Assembly (NCBI GenBank): GCA_001872285.1
Contig: MNXU01000031.1
Location: 1 to 53,769, forward strand
Reading direction: 5' to 3'
From: Betaproteobacteria bacterium CG2_30_68_42
Lineage (GTDB): Bacteria > Pseudomonadota > Gammaproteobacteria > Burkholderiales > Rhodocyclaceae
DNA: 53,769 nucleotides
A program made the translations under genes and the position numbers. Below, piece after piece: positions 17,598-25,455 of the stretch (position 1 is the stretch's first letter; every line of letters begins with the position of its first letter). The notes beneath the pieces are model-generated. The model ran no database searches. It was not told where the DNA came from and saw only the letters and a list, made by a program, of their open reading frames with translations.

Positions 17598-18098
17598 ATG
17601 AGTGCCTGCCCGCCGCCGACGTTCGAGGCGAAGATCTGCGCGCCGGGCGATCTCGCGGTCCGCATCGCGCAGCTCGCGCGGCCGCTGGTGTTCACCAACG
17701 GCTGCTTCGACCTTCTGCACCGCGGCCACGTGACCTACCTCGATCAGGCGCGCCGCCTGGGCGCGTCGCTCGTAATCGGGGTGAACACCGATTCGTCGGT
17801 GAAACGGCTGGGCAAGGGAACCGAGCGTCCGATCAATGCCCTCGAAGACCGCATGGCCGTGCTGGCGGCCCTCGAGAGCGTATCGCTCGTCACCTGGTTC
17901 GACGAGGACACGCCGCTCGCCCTCATCCGCAGGGTGCGGCCCGACGTACTGGTCAAGGGCGGAGACTGGGCCGTGGAGCGCATCGTCGGTTCGCGTGAGG
18001 TGATCGCGCGCGGCGGTACCGTCCACTCGATTCCGTTCGCGCACGAGCGTTCGACCAGCGCACTCCTCGATCGCATCCGGCGCACCGGTCAGGGCTAG
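17598..18098 (+). CDS. rfaE2: D-glycero-beta-D-manno-heptose 1-phosphate adenylyltransferase
   Basis: 166 residues of the nucleotidyltransferase fold, equal to the C-terminal half of HldE (here a separate enzyme). It makes ADP-heptose for the lipopolysaccharide inner core from heptose-1-phosphate and ATP. Motifs: F-T-N-G-C-F-D-L-L-H-R-G-H (H-x-G-H), V-K-G-G-D-W and a C-terminal R-S-T-S-A-L-L-D-R-I. The kinase half is not in the window. A short gap with heptamer repeats separates it from dolP. Confidence 0.93.
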   Translation: MSACPPPTFEAKICAPGDLAVRIAQLARPLVFTNGCFDLLHRGHVTYLDQARRLGASLVIGVNTDSSVKRLGKGTERPINALEDRMAVLAALESVSLVTWFDEDTPLALIRRVRPDVLVKGGDWAVERIVGSREVIARGGTVHSIPFAHERSTSALLDRIRRTGQG

Positions 18099-18106
18099 CG
18101 GCCTCG

Positions 18107-18135
18107 CTGTCAGGCGTCGGCTTCGGTGCTACCAT
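18107..18135 (+). promoter_or_regulatory. Likely sigma-70 promoter of the acyl-CoA ligase
   Basis: CTGTCA (18107-18112), 17 bases, TACCAT (18130-18135) with a TG-n extension (TGCTACCAT at 18127-18135). Good spacing, about 56 bases before the ATG. Confidence 0.55.
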
Positions 18136-18190
18136 GACTCGCGAGCAGCTTCGGCCGGCCGCTGCCGGCCTCCTCCGGAGACCGTGACCC

Positions 18191-20041
18191 ATGCCCAAAC
18201 CGCCCTACGCCCCGCTCGACTTTGCCGCGCCGTCGCTGGAGGTCACCACGCGCGCGGATGGCAGCCTCCTGCTGCGTTCGAAGATACAACTGGAGCCCTA
18301 CGGCCGCTGCGTGGGCGAATGGCTGGAGCGCTGGGGCGGCGAGACGCCCAAGCGGGTCTTCCTCGCCGAGCGTTCGGCGGGAGGCGGCTGGCGCAAGGTA
18401 ACCTATGGCGAAGCGGCTGCGGCTGCGCGCGCGATCGCGCAGGCCCTGCTGGAGCGCGGCCTGTCGGCGGATCGCCCGCTCGCGGTGCTCTCGGACAACG
18501 GCGTCGATCACGCCCTGATCGCGCTCGGGGCGATGCACGCCGGCGTTCCCGTGGCACCGGTGTCGGCGGCCTACTCGCTGATGTCGCGCGACCACGCCCG
18601 CCTGCGCTACATCCTGGACCTGCTGCGGCCCGGCCTGATCTTCGCGCAGGACGGCACCCGCTACGCCCCCGCGCTGCGCGCGGTGGATCGCCACGGTGCC
18701 GAGATCGTGGCGTCGTCCAATCTTCCGGAAGACCTGCCCGTGACGCCATTCGCGGAGCTGCTGGCTGCAAAGCCGGGGCCGCGGGCGGAGGAAGCCTGGG
18801 CCGCGATCGGACCGGACAGCGTCGCGAAGATCCTCTTCACTTCGGGTTCCACCGGCCAGCCGAAGGGGGTGATCAACACGCAGCGCATGCTGTGCTCCAA
18901 CCAGCAAGCGATCGCCCAGCTTTGGCCCTTCCTCACCGCGAAGCCGCCGGTCATCGTCGACTGGCTGCCCTGGAGCCACACCTTCGGCGCCAATCACAAC
19001 TTCAACATGATCCTGCGCAACGGCGGAAGCCTCTACATCGACGACGGCAAGCCCGCTCCCGGCCTGGTGGAAAGGACCATCGCCAACCTGCGCGAGGTCT
19101 CGCCGACGCTGTACTTCAACGTCCCGCGCGGTTATGACATGATCCTGCCGCACCTGGAGCGCGACGAGCCGCTTCGCACGAACTTCTTCCGCGATCTCGA
19201 TCTCATCTTCTATGCCGCCGCGGCGCTCCCCCAGAACCTCTGGGAAAGGCTCGAGGAGGTCGCGGTGAAGGCGCGCGGGAGCCGCGTGGTGATGGTCTCG
19301 GCGTGGGGATCGACCGAGACGGCGCCGCTCGCCACCTCGGTGCATTTCACCATCGAGCGGGCCGGCGTCATCGGCCTGCCCGCCCCCGGCACCGAGATCC
19401 GCATGGTGCCGGACGCGGGCAAGATGGAACTGCGGGTGCGCGGGCCCAACGTGACGCCCGGCTACTTCAAGCGCGACGACCTCACCCGCGCGGCCTTCGA
19501 CGAGGAAGGTTTCTACCGCATCGGGGATGCGGGCCGCTTCGCCGATCCCGATCAGCCGATCAAGGGGCTGGAATTCGACGGCCGCATTGCGGAGAACTTC
19601 AAGCTCACCTCCGGCACCTGGGTCTATGTCGGGGCGCTCCGGATGAGGGTGATCGGCGCCGGTGCCCCACTCATCCAGGACTGCGTGGTCACCGGCCACG
19701 ACCGCGAGGAGATCGGGTTGCTGGTGTTTCCGAGTCCAGCGGGCACCCGCAGCCTGTGCCCCGATGCGCCGCCCGACAGCCCGCTTGCCGAGATGATCGC
19801 GCGCCCGGAAGTCCGCGCCCATCTGCGCGCCACGCTGGAGAAGCTGGCGCGTGAGGCCACCGGCAGCTCCACCTGCCCGACCCGCGCGCTGCTGCTCGCG
19901 GAGCCGCCCTCGCTCGACGGCAACGAGATCACCGACAAGGGCTACGTCAATCAGCGCGCGGTGCTCTCGCGCCGCGCGGGCGAAGTGGCGAAACTCTACG
20001 CCGCCGAGCCATCCGCGGAAGTGATCCGTCCGGAGCACTGA
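18191..20041 (+). CDS. Acyl-CoA ligase, feruloyl-CoA synthase-like
   Basis: 616 residues of the ANL (AMP-forming) superfamily. The P-loop is [12 protein letters not shown] (about residue 215), the A4-like region [11 protein letters not shown]5-like [10 protein letters not shown], and A7-like Y-R-I-G-D-A-G-R-F. Length and the early Y-x-R-C-V-G-E-W-L pattern are those of feruloyl-CoA synthase (Fcs), which activates hydroxycinnamates with CoA. The usual partner (enoyl-CoA hydratase/aldolase, vanillin dehydrogenase) is not adjacent, so the substrate may be another aromatic or long-chain acid. Start ATG 18191 is preceded by GGAG. It is convergent with the next gene. Confidence 0.85.
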   Translation: MPKPPYAPLDFAAPSLEVTTRADGSLLLRSKIQLEPYGRCVGEWLERWGGETPKRVFLAERSAGGGWRKVTYGEAAAAARAIAQALLERGLSADRPLAVLSDNGVDHALIALGAMHAGVPVAPVSAAYSLMSRDHARLRYILDLLRPGLIFAQDGTRYAPALRAVDRHGAEIVASSNLPEDLPVTPFAELLAAKPGPRAEEAWAAIGPDSVAKILFTSGSTGQPKGVINTQRMLCSNQQAIAQLWPFLTAKPPVIVDWLPWSHTFGANHNFNMILRNGGSLYIDDGKPAPGLVERTIANLREVSPTLYFNVPRGYDMILPHLERDEPLRTNFFRDLDLIFYAAAALPQNLWERLEEVAVKARGSRVVMVSAWGSTETAPLATSVHFTIERAGVIGLPAPGTEIRMVPDAGKMELRVRGPNVTPGYFKRDDLTRAAFDEEGFYRIGDAGRFADPDQPIKGLEFDGRIAENFKLTSGTWVYVGALRMRVIGAGAPLIQDCVVTGHDREEIGLLVFPSPAGTRSLCPDAPPDSPLAEMIARPEVRAHLRATLEKLAREATGSSTCPTRALLLAEPPSLDGNEITDKGYVNQRAVLSRRAGEVAKLYAAEPSAEVIRPEH

Positions 20042-20063
20042 AGCCGCCCGGCCGCGCGTGTGT

Positions 20064-21998
20064 TCAGCCCGCGGGCGTTTCGACCGGAACCTGCAGCGCG
20101 GCAGAACGCGCCGAGATCGCGAAGGCATCGGAGAAGCAGCTCCCCTCCTCCGCCCCGTGACCCTTCAGTTCCGGCAGGATGGCCTCCACCATCTTCACCG
20201 AACCGCAGGCATAGATCTCGTTGCCGGCGAGGGTGGGGAAATCGGCCAGGATGGCTTGATGCACCAGACCCGTCCTCCCGCTCCATTCGTCTTCCGGCGC
20301 CGGCTCCGAGATCACCGGGACGAAATGGAAGTTGTCATGCTCGCGCGCCCAGCGTTCGGGGAGCTCGGGGAGGTACAGGTCGCGGCGCTTGCGCACTCCC
20401 CAGTAGAGATGGATCGGGCGCCGCATGCCGCGGTGGAAGGCGTCCTCCACCATGCTCTTGACCGGTGCGAAGCCGGTCGCGCCGGCTACGAAGATGATCG
20501 GCCGGGACGACTCGCGTAGGACGAAATCCCCGAGCGGCGCCTCGAAGCGCAGCTCGTCGCCCTCCTTCATCTTCTCGAACACGTGGCCGGTGAAACGCCC
20601 GCCCGGCACTAGCCGGATGTGCAGTTCGATCGGCCCGCCCGCATGCGGCGCGGTGGCGAAGGAGAACGCCCGGCGGGCGCCGTCCTCGAGCAGGATGTTG
20701 AGGTACTGGCCGGCCTTGAACGGCACCCGCTCGCCCTCGGGCAGGCCGATGAAGACCTGCATCACATCGGGCGCGAGCCGTGCGAGCTTGAGCACCCGGC
20801 CCCGGTATTCGCGCGCCGGCACGCGCTCCGGCGCCACGGACGGGACGTATTCGATCTCCACGTCCTCGAGCGGCGTCGCGCAGCACATCAGCACCTTGCC
20901 CATCGCCCGCTCCTCGGCGCTCAGCGCACTGGGCTGGTAGGCCCCCGGATCGACGCGCCCCGCGAGCAGCGTGCACTTGCAGGCGCCGCAGCCGCCGTTG
21001 CGGCAGTCGAAGGGCAGATCGAGGCCCTGGCGCAGCCCGGCGTCGAGAATGGTCTCGGTGGGCCGCGCCTTGACGCTGCGCTCGTCGGGATGCACCGCGA
21101 TATGGAACTCGACCGCCGCGCCGCGCCGGAACTTCGGCGGCAGCCAGGGCGTGACGAACAGAGCCAGGGTAACCCCCCAGCACAGGTACCACACTTTCCA
21201 CGGATCCCACTCGTAGATCAGCGCGAAGGCCGGGAGCAGGATCCAGTCGAAATCGAGATCGCGCGGCACCGTGTCCAGGTTCGCCTCACCGCCCACGCTC
21301 ACCACCGGCCGCAGCAGGGCGAGGACGAGGAAGGTCAGCGTGAGCGCGAGGGCGATCGGTCGCGGCGGATTGATGTGCGCGCGCGGCACCCGCTGGACAT
21401 GCACCCACATCAGCACCACCATGATGAACGGCGCGCCGAGATGGATGAAGGCGAGCAGGGTGAAGAGCCGGCTGTTCACCGCGCCCTCGCTGATGAAGTT
21501 GCGGATCAGGTTGCCACGGAACAGCGGCAGCACGTCGAACCACTCGGCGGTGGCCACGGTCACGAACTGCGCGAGACGGTCCCACACCAGCATGAAGCCG
21601 TTGATCCCGGTGATGTAGGCGATCCAGATCAGGATCACTCCGGTCCCCCACGAGAACCAGCGGAAGCCCCGGTAGCGGTCGTAGGCAAAATGCCGCGTGA
21701 GGTGGATCAGCATCGTGAGCACCAGGCCATCCGAGGCATAGCGATGGACGCTGCGCAGGATGCCGCCCGCCCACCACTGGTCGTGGGTGATCCGCTCGAC
21801 GGACTCGAAGGCGTCATGCACGCCGGTGTCGGCGAATAGATACAGGTAGATGCCGCTCCCCGCCACCAGCCAGAACTGCCAGAAGGTGATCGTGCCGAGG
21901 TGGTAGAGCGGGTTGAGCTTGTCGCCGAAGGCCGCGTTGAACAACGCCTCGGCATGCATGAACAGCCAGCGCAGGAGTTTTTGCAGGAGTTTCGTCAT
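20064..21998 (-). CDS. Cytochrome b6-like / [2Fe-2S] ferredoxin / FAD-NAD(P)H reductase fusion
   Basis: 644 residues in three parts. (1) Residues ~1-285: a cytochrome b N-terminal domain with bis-heme ligands in pairs fourteen apart, H85/H99 (R-S-V-H ... L-I-H) and H186/H200 (F-I-H-L ... W-V-H). (2) Residues ~295-385: plant-type ferredoxin with C332-x4-C337-x2-C340 and a Cys pair at 372-373. (3) Residues ~395-635: ferredoxin-reductase domain with R-A-F-S (FAD) and G-A-T-G-F-A-P-V-K-S (pyridine nucleotide). It therefore links NAD(P)H through FAD and [2Fe-2S] to membrane b hemes; the quinone side is not identifiable. The ATG at 21998 has only a weak ribosome site. No cytochrome b C-terminal (P-E-W-Y) domain. 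Full-length, not a frameshift product. See findings. Confidence 0.85.
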   Translation of the reverse strand: MTKLLQKLLRWLFMHAEALFNAAFGDKLNPLYHLGTITFWQFWLVAGSGIYLYLFADTGVHDAFESVERITHDQWWAGGILRSVHRYASDGLVLTMLIHLTRHFAYDRYRGFRWFSWGTGVILIWIAYITGINGFMLVWDRLAQFVTVATAEWFDVLPLFRGNLIRNFISEGAVNSRLFTLLAFIHLGAPFIMVVLMWVHVQRVPRAHINPPRPIALALTLTFLVLALLRPVVSVGGEANLDTVPRDLDFDWILLPAFALIYEWDPWKVWYLCWGVTLALFVTPWLPPKFRRGAAVEFHIAVHPDERSVKARPTETILDAGLRQGLDLPFDCRNGGCGACKCTLLAGRVDPGAYQPSALSAEERAMGKVLMCCATPLEDVEIEYVPSVAPERVPAREYRGRVLKLARLAPDVMQVFIGLPEGERVPFKAGQYLNILLEDGARRAFSFATAPHAGGPIELHIRLVPGGRFTGHVFEKMKEGDELRFEAPLGDFVLRESSRPIIFVAGATGFAPVKSMVEDAFHRGMRRPIHLYWGVRKRRDLYLPELPERWAREHDNFHFVPVISEPAPEDEWSGRTGLVHQAILADFPTLAGNEIYACGSVKMVEAILPELKGHGAEEGSCFSDAFAISARSAALQVPVETPAG

Positions 21999-22037
21999 TT
22001 CCGTATTCGAACTTAGACGCCCGTCCGCGGGCCTTCC

Positions 22038-22051
22038 ATGATCTGCATCAA
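22038..22051 (-). promoter_or_regulatory. FNR/DNR-type box, divergent promoter region
   Basis: Reads TTGAT-GCAG-ATCAT on the minus strand, nine of ten matches to TTGAT-N4-ATCAA. It lies between the divergent cytochrome b fusion (start 21998) and membrane protein gene (start 22106). Spacing to the fusion start is very short (about 46 bases), so that gene may start at a downstream codon, or the site may act otherwise. Confidence 0.6.
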
Positions 22052-22105
22052 GCCCGCCGGAAGGCGGCCACGGCGGCGCCCGCGCGAGGGCCGCGCTGCG
22101 GCACA

Positions 22106-23302
22106 ATGCGCCGCGTGAGTCCTTCCGTTCCCGGCCGGCACGCGGCCCGTTCGCCCGCAATGCTGCCGGCATTGGTCTGCAACACCCTGCTCGCGTTCGC
22201 GGCCGCGCTCGCGCTCTGGGTCACGCATCCGGAGCTGCGGGCGGCGGCGGCGCATCTCGTGTTCGCCGCCGGGATCCTGCCACTCATCCTGGGCGCGACG
22301 ACGCACTTCGTCCCCGTGCTCACCCGCGGCACCGGTCCCGCCCGCGCAGTCGCCTGGCTGCCCTGGATTGCCGCGGCCGCGGGGACCGGCGCAGCGGCCG
22401 CCATGGGCATCCCGGCATTCCATCCATACGGCGTCATCGGCGGCGCGGCGGCCGGCCTGCTCGCGGCATCGGGAATGCTCGGCTGGATCGTCCTGCGCGC
22501 GCGCCGCGCGCTCGGCGCTCCCCACCCGTGCCTGGCCTGGTATCTCGCCGCGTGCGTCTTCCTCGCGCTGGCGCTCGTCGCCGCGCTCTGGCTGCCGTTC
22601 GCGGGCCCGCAGCGCGCCGCGCTGCGCATCTTCCATCTGCACGCGAACACGCTCGGTTTCGTCGGGCTCACCGCGATCGGCACACTCCAGGTGCTGATGC
22701 CGACCGCCGCCGGCCGGCCCGACCCGCAGGCCGCCGCGCGCCTGAAGCGCGACCTGCCCTTGGCGGGTGCAGGCGTCGCGCTCGTCGCGGTCGGCGCGGC
22801 GTGGATGCAACCGCTCGCCGCGCTCGGCGTGATCGCGCTCCTGGTGCCGGTCGCGCGGCTCGCCCGCGCATGGATGAAGGACTTCCGCGTCGAGATCTCC
22901 GCACGCGACGGTGCGCCACCCGCGCTGGCGCTGGCGCTGGGCGGCTTTGCGCTGCTGCTGCTCTCCGGTCTCGATCACGCCGCGCGCGCGGGTACCGGGG
23001 CATGGGCGCCAGCGACCTTCTTCATCGCCTTTCTGCTGCCGCTGGTCACCGGCGCGGTGAGCCAGTTGCTTCCGGTGTGGCTGCGACCCGGCCCGCAGAC
23101 CGAATGGCATGCGGCGCTGCGCGCGGCGCTCGGCCGCCATGCGCGAGCGCGCTCCGGCTGCTTCATCGGCGCCGGTGTGCTTGCCTGGTTCGGCTCCGTG
23201 GCGGGATTCGCACTGGCGGGGGCCGCGCTCGCGCTCTTCGCCGGACAGCTCATCCTGGCGCTGACCGCTAGCGGAAGAACAGCCCGCCATGATCGGGATT
23301 GA
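22106..23302 (+). CDS. Polytopic membrane protein, possible heme/copper-binding, unknown
   Basis: 398 residues, about twelve hydrophobic segments over nearly the whole length, Ala/Leu-rich. Histidines are concentrated in helix ends: H50 and H67 (A-H-L-V-F ... T-T-H-F-V-P), H177 and H179 in F-H-L-H-A-N-T-L-G-F-V-G-L-T-A-I-G-T-L, plus a later D-H-A-A-R. The H-x-H-x-N-x-x-G-F-V-G motif recalls heme-copper-oxidase-like membrane proteins and the NnrS group of NO-linked heme/copper proteins, but I cannot assign a family. It is flanked by denitrification-linked genes and may share the FNR box at 22038. Its 3' end overlaps the 165-residue gene on the other strand by 35 bases. ATG 22106 chosen; alternatives exist close by. 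Confidence 0.65.
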   Translation: MRRVSPSVPGRHAARSPAMLPALVCNTLLAFAAALALWVTHPELRAAAAHLVFAAGILPLILGATTHFVPVLTRGTGPARAVAWLPWIAAAAGTGAAAAMGIPAFHPYGVIGGAAAGLLAASGMLGWIVLRARRALGAPHPCLAWYLAACVFLALALVAALWLPFAGPQRAALRIFHLHANTLGFVGLTAIGTLQVLMPTAAGRPDPQAAARLKRDLPLAGAGVALVAVGAAWMQPLAALGVIALLVPVARLARAWMKDFRVEISARDGAPPALALALGGFALLLLSGLDHAARAGTGAWAPATFFIAFLLPLVTGAVSQLLPVWLRPGPQTEWHAALRAALGRHARARSGCFIGAGVLAWFGSVAGFALAGAALALFAGQLILALTASGRTARHDRD

Positions 23303-23765
23303 AGTCGATCACCAGGATCTGCGCCGGCTTGAGCTCGACCGCGCCTTCGTGCATGTGGGTGAAGCCCGAAACCCTTGCGTCGTCGTTCAGCCGCACCGCC
23401 AGCCGATGCGTCCCGGCGCCGACCTCGAAACGCCGATACACCGCGGCGACGCCGTCCCGCGCGATGCCGGTGGGCCGTATGCTGTCGCGATATACCGTCT
23501 GGCCGTCGAGCTCGACTTCGATCCGCAGCGGCGAGCGCTCGCGCTTGCACTCGAGCGGGGCGCGCATGTTCGGCGGCAGCCTGGCCAATTCCGCGGCCGA
23601 GCGCGTGCGGCATTCCCTCGCGCCGAAGTGGCTCATCGACAGCTTGACCATCGCGCGGTCGGGCGCGAGATGCCGGTATTTCGGGTGGGAGGCGAAATAG
23701 CCGATGAACGCCGCGAACGCGGCGTAGAGCACCACTTGGCCGACGAGGCTCAAGGGCTTAACCAT
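23268..23765 (-). CDS. Conserved-looking 165-residue membrane-anchored protein, unknown
   Basis: One N-terminal transmembrane segment (about residues 8-25, V-V-L-Y-A-A-F-A-A-F-I-G-Y-F) then a ~135-residue exported domain with two Cys (G-A-R-E-C and L-E-C-K-R-E-R), Y-R-D-S-I-R-P-T-G-I and G-T-H-R-L-A-V-R-L-N-D, a beta-sandwich-like pattern. No known family recognised. The ATG overlaps the end of the cytochrome b/MvhD gene by eight bases, so they are co-translated and probably one complex, with this protein on the periplasmic side. It overlaps the convergent gene at its 3' end. Confidence 0.75.
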   Translation of the reverse strand: MVKPLSLVGQVVLYAAFAAFIGYFASHPKYRHLAPDRAMVKLSMSHFGARECRTRSAAELARLPPNMRAPLECKRERSPLRIEVELDGQTVYRDSIRPTGIARDGVAAVYRRFEVGAGTHRLAVRLNDDARVSGFTHMHEGAVELKPAQILVIDFNPDHGGLFFR

Positions 23766-25326
23766 GATGGACGATCCTCCGGACGATGGATCGCGGGCGA
23801 TGCGCGTCGCCGAGCGCATCGAGATCCCGGCGAAATTCCGCAAGACCGGCACGCAGCCGTTCGCCGTCCCGTGCGTCGGCCCACAGCACGCGCAGGCGCT
23901 GCGCTGGCACACTCGCGCGCAGGTGCGGCTCGCGCTCCCCGCGCAGCCGCTCCCCGATCCAGCCGTTGCCCAGCCGGAACGCGCAGCCGCCCTCGCGGCA
24001 GCCGGTGACGAGCACACCGTCGGCACCGCTGCGCAACGCGTACTCGACCAGCGAGGGCGGCAGCATGCCGGTGCACAGGAGAGAGATCGCGCATGTGCGC
24101 GCGTCCTCCAGCGCCCGCACATCGAACGCCTCGGTACAGCCGAACACGACCGCCCGTGGCGCCGCTTCGAGGCGCGCGAGCCGCGCAGCCAGCTCGCGAC
24201 GCAGCGCATCCACCGGCTGCTGTGGCATGTCGATTCCGGTGACGAGTTCCTCCACGCTGCGGAATGGCGTCGAGGACGGGCAGGCACCGGCGCAGATGCC
24301 GCAGCCTGCGCACAATTCCGGGATCACCCTGGCGAGCTTGTGTCCCGGCTTGTCCGGATGCGGCTCCATCACGACCGCCGCATAGGGACAGTCTGCGAAG
24401 CAACGGCTGCAGCCGTTGCAGTTCGCGGGGCTCACCCGCGCGACCGGCTGGCGCGCCGGATGAGGCAGCAGGGGCAGCACGAGGAGCAGCACGCTCACCG
24501 CCGCCACGAACAGCCACGCGGTGGCACTCGATGTGGCGTAGGCAAGCGGATGGATGAAGAGGATGAACCAGTCGAGCGCGACCTCGGCCGGCACGATCGA
24601 GAGGTCGGCAGCCGCATCGAGCCGCGCCGGGGCGATCAGCGCGAGCAGCAGGAGCGTCAGCCCGGTGCCGATCGCCAGGCGGCGGCGCGGAAAATGGTCG
24701 ACCCGGCTGATGCGATGCACGTGGGCCCAAAGCGCGACCAGCAGCAGCAGCGGAACGCCGAGATGGATGAAGACCAGCAGCGTGAAGAAGCGGTCGTTCA
24801 GCACGCCGGGGCTGGCGAAGTTGCGGCTGATCGCGCCGCCGAACAGCGGCAGCCAGTCGAGCCACTCGGCGGTCGCGAGCGCCGAGAACTGGGCAAGCCG
24901 GTCCCACGGGATCCAGTAGCCGCCGATCCCGGAGGCGAACGCGAGCCAGATCAGCGGGACCCCGCTCACCCACGAGTACCAGCGGAAGCCGTGGCTGCGC
25001 CCGAACGCCCACTCGCGCACGAGATGCAGTCCCATGACGAGCATGAAGCCGTCCGCGCCGTAGCGGTGCATGCTGCGCAGGATGCCGCCGGGTGCCCTGG
25101 GATCGCTGCTCAGGGCACGGACCGATTCGTAGACCTGCGTGATCCCGGTATCGAGCACGATGTACAGGTAGAGGCCGGAGATCGCGACGATCCAGAACAG
25201 AAGGAAACCGAGCGCCCCCAGATGCCGCAGCGGATTGTTCGCTCCGCCGAAACCGGCGTCGAACAGATCCTCGGCGCGTTCGAAGACGGCACGGACGCCG
25301 GTGCGCAGGTTGACCTTCGATTTCAC
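23758..25326 (-). CDS. Cytochrome b6-like / 2x[4Fe-4S] / MvhD-like fusion
   Basis: 522 residues. (1) Residues ~1-285: cytochrome b domain with bis-heme ligands H87/H101 and H188/H202, each fourteen apart, clearly paralogous to the fusion at 20064. (2) Residues ~300-352: two [4Fe-4S] motifs, C303-x2-C-x2-C-x3-C-P and C339-x2-C-x2-C-x3-C-P. (3) Residues ~390-500: MvhD/FlpD-like domain, with C397, C412, C418 and G-C-R-E-G-G-C (C443, C448). The first C-x2-C of MvhD looks reduced to one Cys here. MvhD transfers electrons between hydrogenase or formate dehydrogenase and heterodisulfide reductase in methanogens; here a soluble partner would exchange electrons with membrane b hemes. Preceded by an FNR box at 25416. 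Start ATG 25326. Confidence 0.85.
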   Translation of the reverse strand: MKSKVNLRTGVRAVFERAEDLFDAGFGGANNPLRHLGALGFLLFWIVAISGLYLYIVLDTGITQVYESVRALSSDPRAPGGILRSMHRYGADGFMLVMGLHLVREWAFGRSHGFRWYSWVSGVPLIWLAFASGIGGYWIPWDRLAQFSALATAEWLDWLPLFGGAISRNFASPGVLNDRFFTLLVFIHLGVPLLLLVALWAHVHRISRVDHFPRRRLAIGTGLTLLLLALIAPARLDAAADLSIVPAEVALDWFILFIHPLAYATSSATAWLFVAAVSVLLLVLPLLPHPARQPVARVSPANCNGCSRCFADCPYAAVVMEPHPDKPGHKLARVIPELCAGCGICAGACPSSTPFRSVEELVTGIDMPQQPVDALRRELAARLARLEAAPRAVVFGCTEAFDVRALEDARTCAISLLCTGMLPPSLVEYALRSGADGVLVTGCREGGCAFRLGNGWIGERLRGEREPHLRASVPAQRLRVLWADARDGERLRAGLAEFRRDLDALGDAHRPRSIVRRIVHHG

Positions 25327-25387
25327 TTGGGCTCATCGGATGTCGGCGGACGCATGGCGACGCCTTGCGCCGCGCACGCCCGGGTCG

Positions 25388-25429
25388 ATACTAGCCGCCA
25401 CGGGCCGAAACGCGCTTGACAAGAATCAA
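25388..25429 (-). promoter_or_regulatory. FNR/DNR-dependent promoter of the cytochrome b/MvhD gene
   Basis: Box TTGAT-TCTT-GTCAA on the minus strand (25416-25429; plus strand TTGAC-AAGA-ATCAA). A -10-like TAGTAT (25388-25393) lies at the place expected if the box is centred at -41.5 (class II FNR spacing). Start codon about 96 bases from the box centre. Confidence 0.7.
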
Positions 25430-25455
25430 GCGGGTGCAGCCGCGGCGGCGCCGGG

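Noticed and set aside
20064-25326. A classical cytochrome bc1 complex
   Set aside because: No Rieske protein, no cytochrome c1 and no C-terminal cytochrome b domain with P-E-W-Y in either gene; only the N-terminal bis-heme module is present.
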